From positions 1 through 37,023 of the forward strand of contig CAMASI010000044.1 of assembly GCA_945861065.1 (NCBI GenBank): DNA of 37,023 nucleotides. The letters run 5' to 3'. Of this stretch, positions 18,465 to 25,897 are shown piece after piece. The stretch is from Klebsiella pneumoniae. Lineage in GTDB: Bacteria > Myxococcota_A > UBA796 > GCA-2862545. The stretch's first letter is position 1; every line of letters begins with the position of its first letter. A model generated the notes under the pieces. It did no database searches, was not told the DNA's origin, and worked only from the letters and a program-made list of their open reading frames with translations. Made by a program: the position numbers and the translations under genes.

Positions 18465-20195
18465 TCACCCTGCCTTGTCGGGCTGGTTCTGTGGCCAATA
18501 GTCCTCTTCCCGACCAGGGACCGAGTACTCGTAGGGGCCGCGGTAAACATTTGGCATCGCGTCCGGCGGCCAGTTGCCATGGCCGGGCGGGGTCTGAGGC
18601 GTCGTCCACTCCAGCGTGCCTGACTTCCACGGGTTCCCCTCTGCCTTGGGGCCCCGGAAGAGGCTGTTGAAGAGGTTGTACAGGAAGACGAGTTGGAAGG
18701 CGATGAGGACCAACAACGAGACCGTGGACAGGATGCGCAGGTTCTGCACGCTCTGCACGGCGAGGTCCGGGAAGTGGTTGTAGCTGTAGATGCGCCGGTG
18801 ATCGCCCGCCAAGCCCGTAAAGAACAGCGGGACGAAGATGCCGTGGAAGGCGGTGATGGTGCCCCAGAAGTGGATCTTGCCCAGCGTCTCGTTCATCATC
18901 CGGCCGTACATCTTCGGGAACCAGTAGGTGAAGCCCGCGAAGGTGCCGATGAACGCAATCGGGAAGAAGGTGAAGTGGAAGTGGGCCACCACGAAGTAGG
19001 TGTCGTGGAAGTACACGTCTGCCCCGGACGCGCCCAAGTAGATGCCTGTCACGCCACCGACCAGGAACGTGAACACGAAGCTCAAGGCCCACAACATCGG
19101 GGTCGTGAAGCGAATCTGGCCCCCATACAACGTCGCGATGTAGAGGAAGACCATCTCGGCGATGGGGATGGAGATGAGCACCGTGGTGATGGTGAAGACG
19201 TTCGCCATGCGGGGGTCGATGCCCGCGACGAACTGGTGATGCGCCCACACGAAGAAGCTCAGCACGCCTGTGCCGATCGTCGTATACAGCACACTGTCGT
19301 AGGCGAAGAGTTTCTTGCGTGCGAACACCGGCACGATTTCGGCGACCATGCCAGTGGCGGGCAGCAGCACGACGTACACTTCGGGGTGGCCGAAGAACCA
19401 GAACAAGTGCTGCCACAGGATGGGGTCACCACCGCGGCGAGGGTCGTAGAAGTTGGTGCCGAGATTTTGGTCGAACAGCAGCATGATGGCGCCCGCGATG
19501 AGCGGACCGACCGAGGCCATGAACAACAAGCTGGCGATGCAGATCATCCACACGATCATCGGCACGTCGTTCCAGCGCATGCCGGGGGCTCGCGCGTTCA
19601 TGGCGGTGACGATGAAGTTGATGCCGCCGATGAGGAAGGCCGCGAACTCGACGGCGACCGCCAGCACCCACATGGAACTGCCCGCGGGCGTGAGGCTGTA
19701 CGTCGCGTCGGCTGACAGCGGCGGGTAGGCCGTCCAGGCACCGCCGAAGGCGCCATTCGGCACGAACCAACTGGCGACGAGGATGATTGCTGACAGCAAG
19801 AACAACTGGTACGACAGGCGGTTGAGCCGCGGGAACACCATGTCGTCGGCGCCGATCATCAGCGGGATGAGGAAGTTGCCGAAGGCCGCGATGAGGACGG
19901 GCATCGCGACCCAGAAGATCATTACGCTGCCATGCTGCGTGATGGCGGCGTTGTACTCCATCGGCGAAAGGCGGCCGAAGAAGGGGATCCACATGTCCGG
20001 GAAGGCCATCTGCATGCGGAACAGGTAGGCGTAGAACCCGCCGAACAGCGCCATCGCCATGCCGGTCCACAAGTATTGCTGGGCAATGAACTTGTGGTCC
20101 GTGGGAAGGATGTACCGCTCCACGAACGTGGGTTCGTGGTGGTGCTCGTGGGCGTGGTCGTGGGCCCCGTGGGCGTGATCGTGCGCTACGGACAT
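18465..20195 (-). CDS. ctaD: Cytochrome c oxidase subunit I
   Basis: Catalytic subunit that reduces O2 to water with proton pumping, 576 residues from ATG 20195, seven bases after the ctaC stop; an in-frame start at 20285 would overlap ctaC. All haem and CuB ligand motifs are visible: TQHGSVMIFWVAMP (haem a His), FWFFGHPEVYVVLLP (CuB His and crosslinked Tyr), WAHHQFVAGIDPR (two CuB His), and VVAHFHFTFFPIAF (haem a3 and a His). The first 20 residues are a His-rich string, HDHAHGAHDHAHEHHHEP. The sequence is of the aa3/caa3 class, not cbb3. Twelve or more helices are expected. Confidence 0.97.
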   Translation of the reverse strand: MSVAHDHAHGAHDHAHEHHHEPTFVERYILPTDHKFIAQQYLWTGMAMALFGGFYAYLFRMQMAFPDMWIPFFGRLSPMEYNAAITQHGSVMIFWVAMPVLIAAFGNFLIPLMIGADDMVFPRLNRLSYQLFLLSAIILVASWFVPNGAFGGAWTAYPPLSADATYSLTPAGSSMWVLAVAVEFAAFLIGGINFIVTAMNARAPGMRWNDVPMIVWMICIASLLFMASVGPLIAGAIMLLFDQNLGTNFYDPRRGGDPILWQHLFWFFGHPEVYVVLLPATGMVAEIVPVFARKKLFAYDSVLYTTIGTGVLSFFVWAHHQFVAGIDPRMANVFTITTVLISIPIAEMVFLYIATLYGGQIRFTTPMLWALSFVFTFLVGGVTGIYLGASGADVYFHDTYFVVAHFHFTFFPIAFIGTFAGFTYWFPKMYGRMMNETLGKIHFWGTITAFHGIFVPLFFTGLAGDHRRIYSYNHFPDLAVQSVQNLRILSTVSLLVLIAFQLVFLYNLFNSLFRGPKAEGNPWKSGTLEWTTPQTPPGHGNWPPDAMPNVYRGPYEYSVPGREEDYWPQNQPDKAG

Positions 20196-20202
20196 CGTCG
20201 CC

Positions 20203-20871
20203 TCACATCTTCGGGGAGGTCTGGGCGATCCAGGCCTGGTGCTCTTCTGGCGTCTCGACGAAGATTCGGCCGGCCATGATGCCATGCCCGATTCCGCACA
20301 TCTCGGCGCACTGAATGTCGTAGGTTCCCGGCGTGGTCGCTTCGAACCACGCGGTGATCACCCGTCCGGGCAGGATGTCCTGCTTGAGCCGGAACACAGG
20401 AACAGAAAACGAGTGGAGCACGTCGCGGGACTCCAACTTCGCGTGCACGACCTGATCGACTTGAACGTGCAACTCATCCGACGTCTTGATGTCGTCGGCC
20501 GTGTCGAGCTGACCGTCTTTGCCTGGGTGCTGGAAGGTCCACGCCCACTGCTGGCCGATCACACGAACCGTCTCGTCGGCCACCGGAAGGTATTGCTTCA
20601 CGTTGTACCAGACGCTCACAGCGCCCCAGATCAGCACCACGTCACAGGCGATGATCGCGTAGTGCGGCCACGCGATCCATCGGTGGAGATCGGGCTCGTG
20701 ACCCGTCACGTACAGGGCCTTGCCGCCGTCGCGCGCTTTGTACTTCCACAGCAGGTAGAAGAACATGCCATTGGTAACGACGTACCAGAACCCGACGATG
20801 ACCGTGATCAGCATCACGAGGTTGTCGATGTCTGAGGCGAAAGTGGAACCTGGGAGGAGGTAGAGCTGCAT
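20203..20871 (-). CDS. ctaC: Cytochrome c oxidase subunit II
   Basis: Carries the CuA centre that takes electrons from cytochrome c. The 222 residues have two helices (about 17-43 and 69-91) and a periplasmic cupredoxin domain. CuA ligands are all present: His153, Cys188, Glu190, Cys192, His196 and Met199 (QCAEMCGIGHGIM). The electron-entry region reads IGQQWAWTFQHPG. A small insert GKDGQLDTADDI at 117-128 looks like a metal-binding loop common to some relatives. Unlike caa3 enzymes there is no C-terminal cytochrome c domain: the protein ends 23 residues past the last CuA ligand. No signal peptide is obvious before helix one. It follows a 36-residue gene by eight bases. Confidence 0.96.
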   Translation of the reverse strand: MQLYLLPGSTFASDIDNLVMLITVIVGFWYVVTNGMFFYLLWKYKARDGGKALYVTGHEPDLHRWIAWPHYAIIACDVVLIWGAVSVWYNVKQYLPVADETVRVIGQQWAWTFQHPGKDGQLDTADDIKTSDELHVQVDQVVHAKLESRDVLHSFSVPVFRLKQDILPGRVITAWFEATTPGTYDIQCAEMCGIGHGIMAGRIFVETPEEHQAWIAQTSPKM

Positions 20872-20879
20872 GTTTGCGC

Positions 20880-20990
20880 CTACATGAAGACGACGACGAA
20901 AGCCGCCGTCACGAAAAGGACCACAGAGATGAACGTGATCACGAAGACCTTTTTCGCGACTTGCTCACCGTCTTCAACGACTTCAGACAT
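20880..20990 (-). CDS. 36-residue membrane peptide of the oxidase operon
   Basis: A tiny gene between the dihaem cytochrome and ctaC, with a good GAGGAGC ribosome site just before ATG 20990. The product has an acidic N-terminus (MSEVVEDGEQVAKK) and one hydrophobic helix (about 15-35, rich in Val and Phe) that ends the protein. The spacing, eight bases to each neighbour, fits a translated operon member. Single-helix accessory subunits are known in several bacterial oxidases, so a small structural subunit is a reasonable guess. I do not recognise the family. A longer in-frame start at 21233 would overlap the cytochrome gene and is rejected. Confidence 0.65.
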   Translation of the reverse strand: MSEVVEDGEQVAKKVFVITFISVVLFVTAAFVVVFM

Positions 20991-20998
20991 TGCGCTCC

Positions 20999-21634
20999 TC
21001 ACCGACCGAGGGTCTGGACGTAGGCGATCACGTTCTTCATGGCGGCTTCGTCGGCGAGCGTAGCAGCCATGGGGCGCATCGTGGCGCCCGACGTGTCTTT
21101 GGGATGCGCACCGCGCACGCCCTTCTTGAAGTTGTCCAACTGGTGCACGAGGTACCAATCGGGCTGAAGCAGGAGTGGCGGAGCATTCAGCGTCTGATTG
21201 CCTGCGCCGTCGGCCTGATGACAAGCGGTACACAACGCAAAGGTCGCTTTGCCCGCCGCAGCGTCGCCATCGAGCGTGGCCACCGGGCGCTGCGACGGCA
21301 GGGCGGAAACGTGGGTCGCAACGGTAGCAACTTGTTCAACCTTGGAAAGGGCCTTCGCCATCGGGCGCATGCGCATTCCAATGATGTCGTCAAAGTGTGT
21401 GCCGCGAATTCCGTCACGGAACTTGTGCAACTGGGCTTCGACGTACCAAGCGGGCAAACCAGCGATGGAGGGCGCAGCGATGGACGGGTTGCCCGCGCCG
21501 CCGGGGCCATGGCAGGGTGCGCAGTAGTCGACGAACAGCGCGACGCCGTCCTCCGGCGTTCCTGGCTCGGGCGCCATCATGCAACCTGTGGCGAACACGC
21601 CAAGCGTTGCGAACAGTGCCATGCGTTGGAGCAT
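20999..21634 (-). CDS. Dihaem cytochrome c lipoprotein (c4-like)
   Basis: A 211-residue exported cytochrome with two homologous haem domains. From ATG 21634, after a strong GAGGGGAGGG site, the signal reads MALFATLGVFATGCMM with a lipobox Cys. Domain one has CAPCHG (near 39-43) and Met ligand candidates in MRMRPMAKAL. Domain two has CTACHQ (near 132-136) and TMRPMAATL. The two halves align along their length (RPMAKAL/RPMAATL; QLHKFRDGIRG/QLDNFKKGVRG), the mark of an internal duplication as in cytochrome c4. As first gene of the ctaCDEF cluster it is the best candidate for the electron donor to CuA. Confidence 0.9.
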   Translation of the reverse strand: MLQRMALFATLGVFATGCMMAPEPGTPEDGVALFVDYCAPCHGPGGAGNPSIAAPSIAGLPAWYVEAQLHKFRDGIRGTHFDDIIGMRMRPMAKALSKVEQVATVATHVSALPSQRPVATLDGDAAAGKATFALCTACHQADGAGNQTLNAPPLLLQPDWYLVHQLDNFKKGVRGAHPKDTSGATMRPMAATLADEAAMKNVIAYVQTLGR

Positions 21635-21738
21635 GCCCTCCCCTCGTGTGGACCGGCCGTCTAGCCCCCCAGGGGAGGCGAGGTCACGTGCATCACGGCG
21701 TTGCGCGACGATGCCAGCGGAATCGGGCCCCTTTTGCG
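21635..21738 (-). promoter_or_regulatory. Probable promoter region of the cytochrome/oxidase operon
   Basis: A 104-base gap, the largest inside the hemE-to-cytochrome gene row, suggests separate transcription start for the oxidase operon. Two symmetric elements are visible. TTTTG-cgtca-CAAAA at 21732-21746 (running into the stop of the upstream gene) vaguely resembles a CRP/FNR-family half-site pair. An imperfect GC-rich palindrome lies at 21664-21679. Neither is a proven operator, and no clear -35/-10 pair can be named. Confidence 0.35.
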
Positions 21739-22062
21739 TCACAAAACGCCTGACTTGAGGCCCCAAGCTGCGATGACCGCAGCGCCCGCCCATGCGCCAA
21801 CAACGCAGGCGGTCACGGGCCCCAGGCGGCGATCGATCCACCATTCCGAGAAGGCCGGGAACCACGTCACTGCGGCGACCACAAACACTACGGAAAAATC
21901 ACGCTGTGTCCCCGAACGTACAGCGGCAAGCACCGGCAACGCGATGGCGACGGAAAAATGCCCCACGATGGCGATCACCACGGGCCTCAGGTGGCCGTTG
22001 CGCAAGAAGGGGAAGACCCACTTGTCGACGAACGGCGGCCACGAACGAGGCGAATCCGCCAT
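21739..22062 (-). CDS. Small membrane protein downstream of hemE
   Basis: A 107-residue product, ATG 22062, two bases after the hemE stop, so co-translated with it. About three membrane segments are predicted (27-48, 56-72 and 83-103), with a charged loop FSEWWIDRRLGP between the second and third. I do not recognise a family. Its place between hemE and the oxidase genes suggests a role in haem or oxidase assembly, but that is guilt by association. Longer in-frame starts up to 22434 would translate the antisense-like frame of hemE and are unlikely. Confidence 0.65.
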   Translation of the reverse strand: MADSPRSWPPFVDKWVFPFLRNGHLRPVVIAIVGHFSVAIALPVLAAVRSGTQRDFSVVFVVAAVTWFPAFSEWWIDRRLGPVTACVVGAWAGAAVIAAWGLKSGVL

Positions 22063-22064
22063 GG

Positions 22065-23087
22065 CTACAGCGGTCCCCGCGACACGACCGCACGGACCAT
22101 GGCTTCCACACCTTCGACAGGCGTGCCCGGAAGGATCCCATGACCGAGGTTGAACACATGCCCGGAGGCGCCCGCGGCGTCGCAGATCGCGTGTACTCGG
22201 GCCTCGATTCCTGCAGGAGGGCCGAACAGCGCCACGGGGTCGAGGTTGCCCTGCACTGGGATGTCTCCGAGATGAGCGCGGGCCCAGGCGACGTCGATCC
22301 GCCAATCGAGGCCAATCACGTCGGCGCCGGTCTCCTTTGCCCACGGAAGGAAGGGCGCGGTGTCGCGACAGAACCAGATCCGCGGCGCACCTTTGACGCG
22401 GGACAGCGCCCGCTGGACGGCAGGCAACGCCCAACGGCGAAACCCTTCCGAATCGAGCGTGCCTGCCCAGGTGTCAAAGATTTGTACCGCCGACGCACCG
22501 GCCTCGACCTGCGCAGCGAGCAGATCGCCCACGACGTCCGCCAGGCGGTTGAGCACGATTGCGGTCTCTTTCGGATGTTCGGCGGCAAAACGTTTCGGCA
22601 GCACCCAGTCGTCGCTCCCACCGCCCTGCACCAGGTAGCAAAACAGCGTCCACGGTGCGCCGCAGAAACCGAGGATAGGAACCTCGGGCCGAAGTCCACG
22701 GAACCGACGAATGGCCTCTGGTGCCACGCCCAACAACCGAGGCGCTTCGGCGGTGGGGACAAGGCCAGCGGCATCGGCCGGATCGCGCAACGGCGTCGTC
22801 ACCTGCGGGCCCTTGCCGGATTCGTAGGCCACCGGACAGCCCACCGCTTCCAACGCCACCAGGATGTCGCTGAACACGATGGCGGCGTCCAACGGGAACC
22901 GGTCGACGGGCTGAATCGCAGCTTCACAGCACAGGTCGGCGTCGCGAACCATCTGCTCGAACGTATGCTTCGCGCGCAACTCCCGATACGAAGGCAGATA
23001 CCGACCCGCCTGGCGCATGAACCACACGGGCGGGCGGTCCACTGCCAAGCCACGAAGGGCGTTTCCTAGGCGCTCGTGGCGATTCAT
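22065..23087 (-). CDS. hemE: Uroporphyrinogen decarboxylase
   Basis: Converts uroporphyrinogen III to coproporphyrinogen III in the cytoplasm, a committed step in haem synthesis. The 340 residues match the family length. The N-terminal signature WFMRQAGRYLPSYRELR is at about 22-38, and the catalytic Asp region FSDILVALEAVG follows near 72-83. GFCGAPWTLFCYLVQGGGS lies near 142-160. The C-terminal NLGHGILPGTPVE is also present. No other haem-synthesis gene is next to it; instead it heads a minus-strand row that continues to the haem-copper oxidase, linking haem supply with its main consumer. The divergent gene starts 65 bases away across two hairpins. Confidence 0.97.
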   Translation of the reverse strand: MNRHERLGNALRGLAVDRPPVWFMRQAGRYLPSYRELRAKHTFEQMVRDADLCCEAAIQPVDRFPLDAAIVFSDILVALEAVGCPVAYESGKGPQVTTPLRDPADAAGLVPTAEAPRLLGVAPEAIRRFRGLRPEVPILGFCGAPWTLFCYLVQGGGSDDWVLPKRFAAEHPKETAIVLNRLADVVGDLLAAQVEAGASAVQIFDTWAGTLDSEGFRRWALPAVQRALSRVKGAPRIWFCRDTAPFLPWAKETGADVIGLDWRIDVAWARAHLGDIPVQGNLDPVALFGPPAGIEARVHAICDAAGASGHVFNLGHGILPGTPVEGVEAMVRAVVSRGPL

Positions 23088-23100
23088 TGCGACTCCGGCC

Positions 23101-23151
23101 GGCGCGCTAACGCGCCCTACGTCCGCCCTCCGTAGACGGAGTAGGAGGCGG
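23101..23151 (+). promoter_or_regulatory. Two hairpins in the hemE/SURF1-operon divergent region
   Basis: The first hairpin is GGCGCG-ctaa-CGCGCC (23101-23116), a perfect GC stem. The second has an inner stem CTCCGT/ACGGAG (23128-23133 with 23136-23141) and an outer stem CCGCC (23123-23127) with GGCGG (23147-23151). The outer arm covers part of the AGGAGG ribosome site (23143-23148) of the gene starting at 23153, so in RNA it could lower translation of that gene. The stems are seen directly; regulation is inferred. Confidence 0.45.
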
Positions 23152-23152
23152 G

Positions 23153-23650
23153 ATGCTTGCCCTCGTCCTTCTCACCCATGCGCTGGCCGTCACCGACGAC
23201 CGCTTCGGCGTCACCGTTGATCTGAGTGCGGGGCTCGGCCGAGAATTGAACAAATGGACGGGCGTGGGACGGGTCGACTCCGTGTTCTGGTGGGGCCCTT
23301 ATGATCCCGACTACATCCTCGGACGTTACAACGGCCTTGGAATCGACGTTGTCTCCACCTTCGGACCTTCAACCGGGGGACGCGCACTCCTAGAGTACCG
23401 CCGCGGCGTCGATCTTATCGTCGTAGGCTGGCACGTCGCTATGAGCGCAGGACCAGCGCTGGCACCGACCGGTGAAATCGGCGCCTCAGGGCGCTTGGCA
23501 GTCGGGGCAAGGCTTCGCCGCTCCGCCACCGTTGCACTCAGCCTGCGTTTGGAAGGCGGCGTCGATTCCTTCGCAAGCGTCATCGACCCGGCGGGCGGCC
23601 TGACGCTCGGCGTGTCCTTTGGCGGTCCCGTAGACGGCGGAACCGAGTGA
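23153..23650 (+). CDS. Small secreted protein, possible beta-barrel
   Basis: A 165-residue product whose N-terminus (MLALVLLTHALA) looks like a short signal peptide with cleavage after ALA. The mature part has alternating hydrophobic residues and many Gly (for example LIVVGWHVAMSAGPALA and LTLGVSFGG). That suggests beta-strands, as in small outer-membrane barrels. I do not recognise a family. AGGAGG lies five bases before ATG 23153, within a hairpin. Its stop overlaps the GTG start of the SURF1-like gene, so the two are co-translated. Confidence 0.65.
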   Translation: MLALVLLTHALAVTDDRFGVTVDLSAGLGRELNKWTGVGRVDSVFWWGPYDPDYILGRYNGLGIDVVSTFGPSTGGRALLEYRRGVDLIVVGWHVAMSAGPALAPTGEIGASGRLAVGARLRRSATVALSLRLEGGVDSFASVIDPAGGLTLGVSFGGPVDGGTE

Positions 23651-24339
23651 AACACGCCCTCCAAGGCGTTGGCCTCGCTGCCTTTGCCGTCGTGCTGCTC
23701 GCGCTGTCCGGCTGGCAACTGATCCGGAACGGCGAAGCGCAACGGCGCGCGGAAAGCCGGGCTGCTGCCGCCTCATCGCCCCCTAAGGGCCCCACCGAGT
23801 GGCCAGAGATCCTGTCCACCGACGACGCAATCCACGCGGTCGTCACCTGTGAGTTCGGTCCAGAGGTTGCCCTCGTCGTCGCGTCGCCCCGTACGACCGG
23901 ACCCGGCCACCGGCTCCTGAAACCGTGTGCCCTCCCGGATGGCCGACGTATCCTGGTGGACGTCGGCTGGGTCATGGTGGAGAACACCGCTGCCGCCTTG
24001 GCCCTGACCCAAAACCCTCCGCTGGACGGTTTGTTGACGCACCCGGGCACACGCCATGACCAAGCGTTTGCGGCCGGTCCACAAGGCGTGCCCCGGTACC
24101 CACCCGGCGCTGCTGCGTCCGTGCAACAGGCGTTTCACACGCTTCCCCTCTTGCTTGTGCTCGGCGAATCCTACCCAGACGAGGCGCACCCTCCGAAGAC
24201 GTCGCCACTGTCGCCAGGCTGGCCGCTTGCGATGCCCCAACGTCCGCATCTCGGCTACGCCGCGTTCTGGTTCGCCGCTGCCGTTCTATTGCTGGTCCAG
24301 GTCGGGCCCAAATGGTGGGAATCCCGCAACGGCACATGA
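23647..24339 (+). CDS. SURF1-like cytochrome oxidase assembly protein
   Basis: A 230-residue membrane protein with the SURF1/Shy1 layout: an N-terminal helix (about 7-26) with GWQLIRN, a large extracytoplasmic domain, and a C-terminal helix (about 203-219) preceded by PHLGYAAFWFA. Inside the domain HRLLKPCALPDGRRILVDVG matches the conserved block that usually ends in RGW(V); here it is DVGWVM. SURF1 proteins help insert haem a into oxidase subunit I, which fits the ctaCDEF operon next door. GTG 23647 overlaps the upstream stop (GTGA). Overall similarity looks remote, so I rate the family call as likely, not certain. Confidence 0.78.
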   Translation: MKHALQGVGLAAFAVVLLALSGWQLIRNGEAQRRAESRAAAASSPPKGPTEWPEILSTDDAIHAVVTCEFGPEVALVVASPRTTGPGHRLLKPCALPDGRRILVDVGWVMVENTAAALALTQNPPLDGLLTHPGTRHDQAFAAGPQGVPRYPPGAAASVQQAFHTLPLLLVLGESYPDEAHPPKTSPLSPGWPLAMPQRPHLGYAAFWFAAAVLLLVQVGPKWWESRNGT

Positions 24340-24346
24340 TGCCCAG

Positions 24347-25897
24347 TCACATGAAGGCGCAGTCCATGTTGCTTGCCCCGTCGCGAGCGCACACGAGCGT
24401 GCCGAGTACGCTGTCGACACGGGTAGACACCGCCAGATCCACGTACCGCCCGGCAGGCGGTTCGCCCCGACCCTGCCCCCAACACACAATGGCGCCGTCA
24501 AGATCGAGGCCACAATTGAGCAGCTCGCCAGCAGCGACCTTCTGAAATTTGATCGGCGGTGTACGCCAAAACCGGGCACCCCAGCAGCTCACGGAGCCGT
24601 CGGACCTGAGCCCGCACGCGTGGTCCAGACCCACCGACACCGCGCTCCACGGCCCCGGATCCGGCGGCGGCCCAGACCGCGGACCCCAACAACCGATTCG
24701 ACCACCGCCTACGGCACAAACGAAGCCGGCCCCTGCCGACACGCTGTCCCAAGGGCCATCAGCCGCAGGTCCCAGTGCCTCCGCGGCTTTGCCCCAACAG
24801 CGCACGCCGCCCGTCTCCAGGACCCCACACCGAACGCCAACACCCGTTTCAACCTGGGCGAGCCGCTCAAACGGTTCGTCAGGTCCCCGCAACTGAACCG
24901 ATCCCCAGCAGGTCGCAGTCCGATCGGCCTTCAAGCCGCACGCAGTCCCGGGTTCCACCGACACCCCACGAAAGGGCCCGTTCACCAACTGCGACGAACC
25001 CTCCGGCAACGTCCCAAAGCAACGAACGTCGCCGCCACGCACCAACGCACAGCCGCCATTGCCCGTCAGCGACATCGAAATGACGCCATTGAGCGGCACG
25101 CCGCTCACATAGTGAGGGCCCCAGCAACTCACTGAGCCGTCTGCAATCCGCAAGCCACAGGTGTCCCACAGGTGCGCCGTCACGTCGCGCATCGGTTCTG
25201 CGGGCGGCACGCCAGCCGTCGAATCCCGCGCCACACAATGCACACGACCGCCCGTTCGTGTCGCGCATAGGTGGTTGGATCCTAAGGTCACCGCCACAAC
25301 TTCGTCCACCTCCGGAACGTCGCCTGCCATCGTCACGGCACAGTCGAGCGTGGCGTCGTCCCTGACCCAGCACGATCCCCGGCGAGCGAGCGCAAGTCCC
25401 CGCCGAGCCATTGGATACCGCACAGGTTTTTCGCCCCAGCACACAGTCTCGGATTCGCGACGCGCACAGACGGTCCCAGCGCCGCCCGACAATTCGAGCA
25501 CACCACCGTCTATCGGCGGCGCCGCGAGAGGCCCTGAGCCGCCGCAGGCTACGTCGCCCGTCTCACTCCTCGTGCACAAGACGCCATTCGTCAGCACCAT
25601 CGACACCGCCGGCCACGGCGTCTTCGGCGTTTCTACCGACCCCCAACACCTCGCGGCACCCTCAGACAGCCCACAGCCCGCAGTCGGACCTCCGACAACC
25701 GCAGTCGCACCCCCAGCCACGGGTTTGACGTCGTTTCCGTCATGTCGCCAACACCGAACCTCACCGGCGTCGGTACGAACGCAGGCACCGTCGTCGTCCA
25801 TCGACACATCCGCCCAGGCCCCCGCCGGAAGCGTCGCACGCGACACGGTGTGAAGCGTGACATCGGGAGGTTCAGCGCACGCAAGAAACCAAATCAT
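24347..25897 (-). CDS. RCC1-like repeat lipoprotein with paired cysteines
   Basis: A 516-residue exported lipoprotein. ATG 25897 overlaps the SDR stop by four bases (ATGA) and opens with MIWFLACAEP, a very short lipoprotein signal with Cys7. The rest is about 14 repeats of some 35 residues, each with a Cys pair 8-11 residues apart, most ending CWG: for example CGLRSDGSVSCWG, CGLKADRTATCWG and CALVRGGDVRCFG. This is the pattern of bacterial RCC1-like beta-propeller proteins. The cysteines probably form one disulphide per repeat. Fourteen would fit two seven-bladed propellers, but the units are shorter than classic RCC1 blades. Binding partner unknown; surface display inferred. Confidence 0.85.
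   Translation of the reverse strand: MIWFLACAEPPDVTLHTVSRATLPAGAWADVSMDDDGACVRTDAGEVRCWRHDGNDVKPVAGGATAVVGGPTAGCGLSEGAARCWGSVETPKTPWPAVSMVLTNGVLCTRSETGDVACGGSGPLAAPPIDGGVLELSGGAGTVCARRESETVCWGEKPVRYPMARRGLALARRGSCWVRDDATLDCAVTMAGDVPEVDEVVAVTLGSNHLCATRTGGRVHCVARDSTAGVPPAEPMRDVTAHLWDTCGLRIADGSVSCWGPHYVSGVPLNGVISMSLTGNGGCALVRGGDVRCFGTLPEGSSQLVNGPFRGVSVEPGTACGLKADRTATCWGSVQLRGPDEPFERLAQVETGVGVRCGVLETGGVRCWGKAAEALGPAADGPWDSVSAGAGFVCAVGGGRIGCWGPRSGPPPDPGPWSAVSVGLDHACGLRSDGSVSCWGARFWRTPPIKFQKVAAGELLNCGLDLDGAIVCWGQGRGEPPAGRYVDLAVSTRVDSVLGTLVCARDGASNMDCAFM

Noticed and set aside
18693..19715. 340-codon + strand frame opposite ctaD
   Set aside because: The product is a charged Glu/His/Arg-rich shadow of a highly hydrophobic membrane protein on the minus strand; ctaD is unmistakable.
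20120..20190. GTG/CGTGGGC-like repeats near the ctaD start as a possible regulatory array
   Set aside because: They are simply the codons of the His/Ala/Asp-rich N-terminus.
18465..20871. caa3 oxidase label
   Set aside because: The subunit II gene ends soon after CuA with no fused cytochrome c domain, so I describe it as aa3-type with separate cytochromes.
21792..23069. 425-codon + strand frame opposite hemE
   Set aside because: hemE is conserved along its length; the opposing frame has no domain and spans the hemE/membrane-protein junction.
24056..25135. 359-codon + strand frame overlapping SURF1 and the repeat lipoprotein
   Set aside because: Pro/Arg/Thr-rich product without domain, overlapping two better supported genes in other frames.
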